From: Actinomycetota bacterium
GTDB lineage: Bacteria; Actinomycetota; Thermoleophilia; Solirubrobacterales; Solirubrobacteraceae
Assembly (NCBI GenBank): GCA_005788585.1
Contig: SYBY01000447.1
Span: 1-5,867 of the forward strand
Direction of reading: 5' to 3'
Length of the DNA: 5,867 nucleotides
Under the pieces are notes generated by a model, which was not told the DNA's origin, did no database searches, and saw only the letters and a list, made by a program, of their open reading frames with translations. Shown here piece by piece: positions 5,240 to 5,867 of this stretch; the first letter of the stretch is position 1, and the number at the start of each line of letters is the position of its first letter. A program made the translations under genes and the position numbers.

Positions 5240-5867
5240 CTAGGCGTGGATGGCGGGCTGCGGCTCGGTCGCCACCCGCTCGATGCGCGCGCCGAGTTCA
5301 CGAAGCCGCTCGTCGATCCGCTCGTACCCGCGGTCGATCTGGCGGATGTTGCCGATCTCGGAGGTGCCGTCGGCGCACAGCGCGGCGATGAGCATCGCCA
5401 TGCCTGCCCGGATGTCCGGGGATTCGACGCGCTCGCCGCGCAGCCGCGAGCGCCCGGTGACGATGGCCCGGTGCGGGTCGCAGAGCACGATGTCCGCGCC
5501 CATGAGCACCAGCTTGTCGGTGAAGATCATGCGGTTCTCGAACATCCACTCATGGATGAGGACCGAGCCCTCGCACTGCGTCGCGAGCGCGAGGACGATC
5601 GACGTGAGGTCCGCGGGGAACGCCGGCCATGGGCCGTCCTGGACCTTGATCTTGTGCTCGCCCAGGTCACGGGCCACCACCAAGTCCTGTCCGCCCGGGA
5701 CGACGACGTCATGGCCGTCGAGCTCCGAGTGCAGGCCGAGGCGCTCGAACGCGAGCCGGATCATGCGCAGATCGTCGGGGTACGTGTCCTTGATCCGCAT
5801 CTCGCCGCCCGTGACGCCCGCGAGCGCCATGAACGAGCCGATCTCGATGTGGTCCGGGCCGATCGTG
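5240..5867 (-). CDS. murA: UDP-N-acetylglucosamine 1-carboxyvinyltransferase (MurA-type), C-terminal half
   Basis: MurA transfers enolpyruvate from PEP to UDP-GlcNAc, the first committed step of peptidoglycan synthesis, in the cytoplasm. The visible 208 residues are the C-terminal half of a roughly 420-residue inside-out alpha/beta barrel protein. The frame is open through the right edge, beginning (T)IGPDHIEIGSFMALAG, so the ATG at 5830 is internal and not the start. PAFPADLTS (about 81-89 of the visible part) contains the Asp matching the general base Asp305 of E. coli MurA, and IDRGYERID (about 177-185) holds the Arg matching Arg397. MFENRM and LRELGARIERV also fit the family. The active-site Cys region (fosfomycin target) lies off the window. 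The segment around GPWPAFPADLTS and the long IVLCDPHRAIVTG stretch differ from the usual PGFPTDLQ-type wording, so it may be a divergent MurA subclade or paralogue. It ends in TAG 9 nt before hisZ. Confidence 0.88.
   Translation of the reverse strand, partial: TIGPDHIEIGSFMALAGVTGGEMRIKDTYPDDLRMIRLAFERLGLHSELDGHDVVVPGGQDLVVARDLGEHKIKVQDGPWPAFPADLTSIVLALATQCEGSVLIHEWMFENRMIFTDKLVLMGADIVLCDPHRAIVTGRSRLRGERVESPDIRAGMAMLIAALCADGTSEIGNIRQIDRGYERIDERLRELGARIERVATEPQPAIHA

Overview
The window reads as one dense, entirely minus-strand gene cluster from a high-GC bacterium. In transcription order (right to left) it holds the 3' half of a murA-type gene, hisZ, hisG, hisD, hisB, hisH, hisA, and the 5' part of a crotonase (enoyl-CoA hydratase/isomerase family) gene that runs off the left side. 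High GC with C/G-ending codons, the short HisG plus HisZ pair (classical Streptomyces/Mycobacterium-type Actinobacteria use a long HisG with no HisZ) and the murA-his linkage would suit a deep-branching actinobacterial lineage such as Thermoleophilia/Solirubrobacterales. That placement is inference, not proof.

Layout: murA C-terminal part 5240-5867 (open at the right edge); hisZ 4268-5230; hisG 3621-4268; hisD 2363-3631; hisB 1770-2366; hisH 1144-1773; hisA 398-1147; crotonase 1-395 (open at the left edge, reliable only to about position 93). There is almost no intergenic DNA: 9 nt between murA and hisZ, overlaps of 1 (or 4), 11, 4, 4 and 4 nt within the his genes, and 2 nt between hisA and the crotonase gene. 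This is the architecture of one polycistronic, translationally coupled operon. Its promoter must lie upstream of the right edge and no terminator is visible. I see no RNA genes, CRISPR arrays, insertion sequences or riboswitches, and no gene-free stretch longer than 9 nt.

How the genes work together: HisG/HisZ joins ATP and PRPP in the committed step of histidine synthesis. HisA isomerises ProFAR to PRFAR. HisH supplies ammonia to HisF (not present here), which makes IGP. HisB dehydrates IGP to imidazole-acetol phosphate. HisD oxidises histidinol to histidine. Steps encoded elsewhere are hisI/hisE, hisF, hisC and the histidinol-phosphate phosphatase. MurA belongs to peptidoglycan synthesis and the crotonase to acyl-CoA chemistry, so both flanking genes are functionally unrelated to histidine.

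The most unusual feature is at the extreme left. The crotonase frame loses family resemblance abruptly near position 93, GC falls to about 56% (hand count), and a different minus-strand frame becomes the plausible coding one. This looks like a sequence junction (insertion, recombination or assembly chimera) and not a simple frameshift. The rest of the window is a conserved metabolic operon; I do not see a novel biological system in it.
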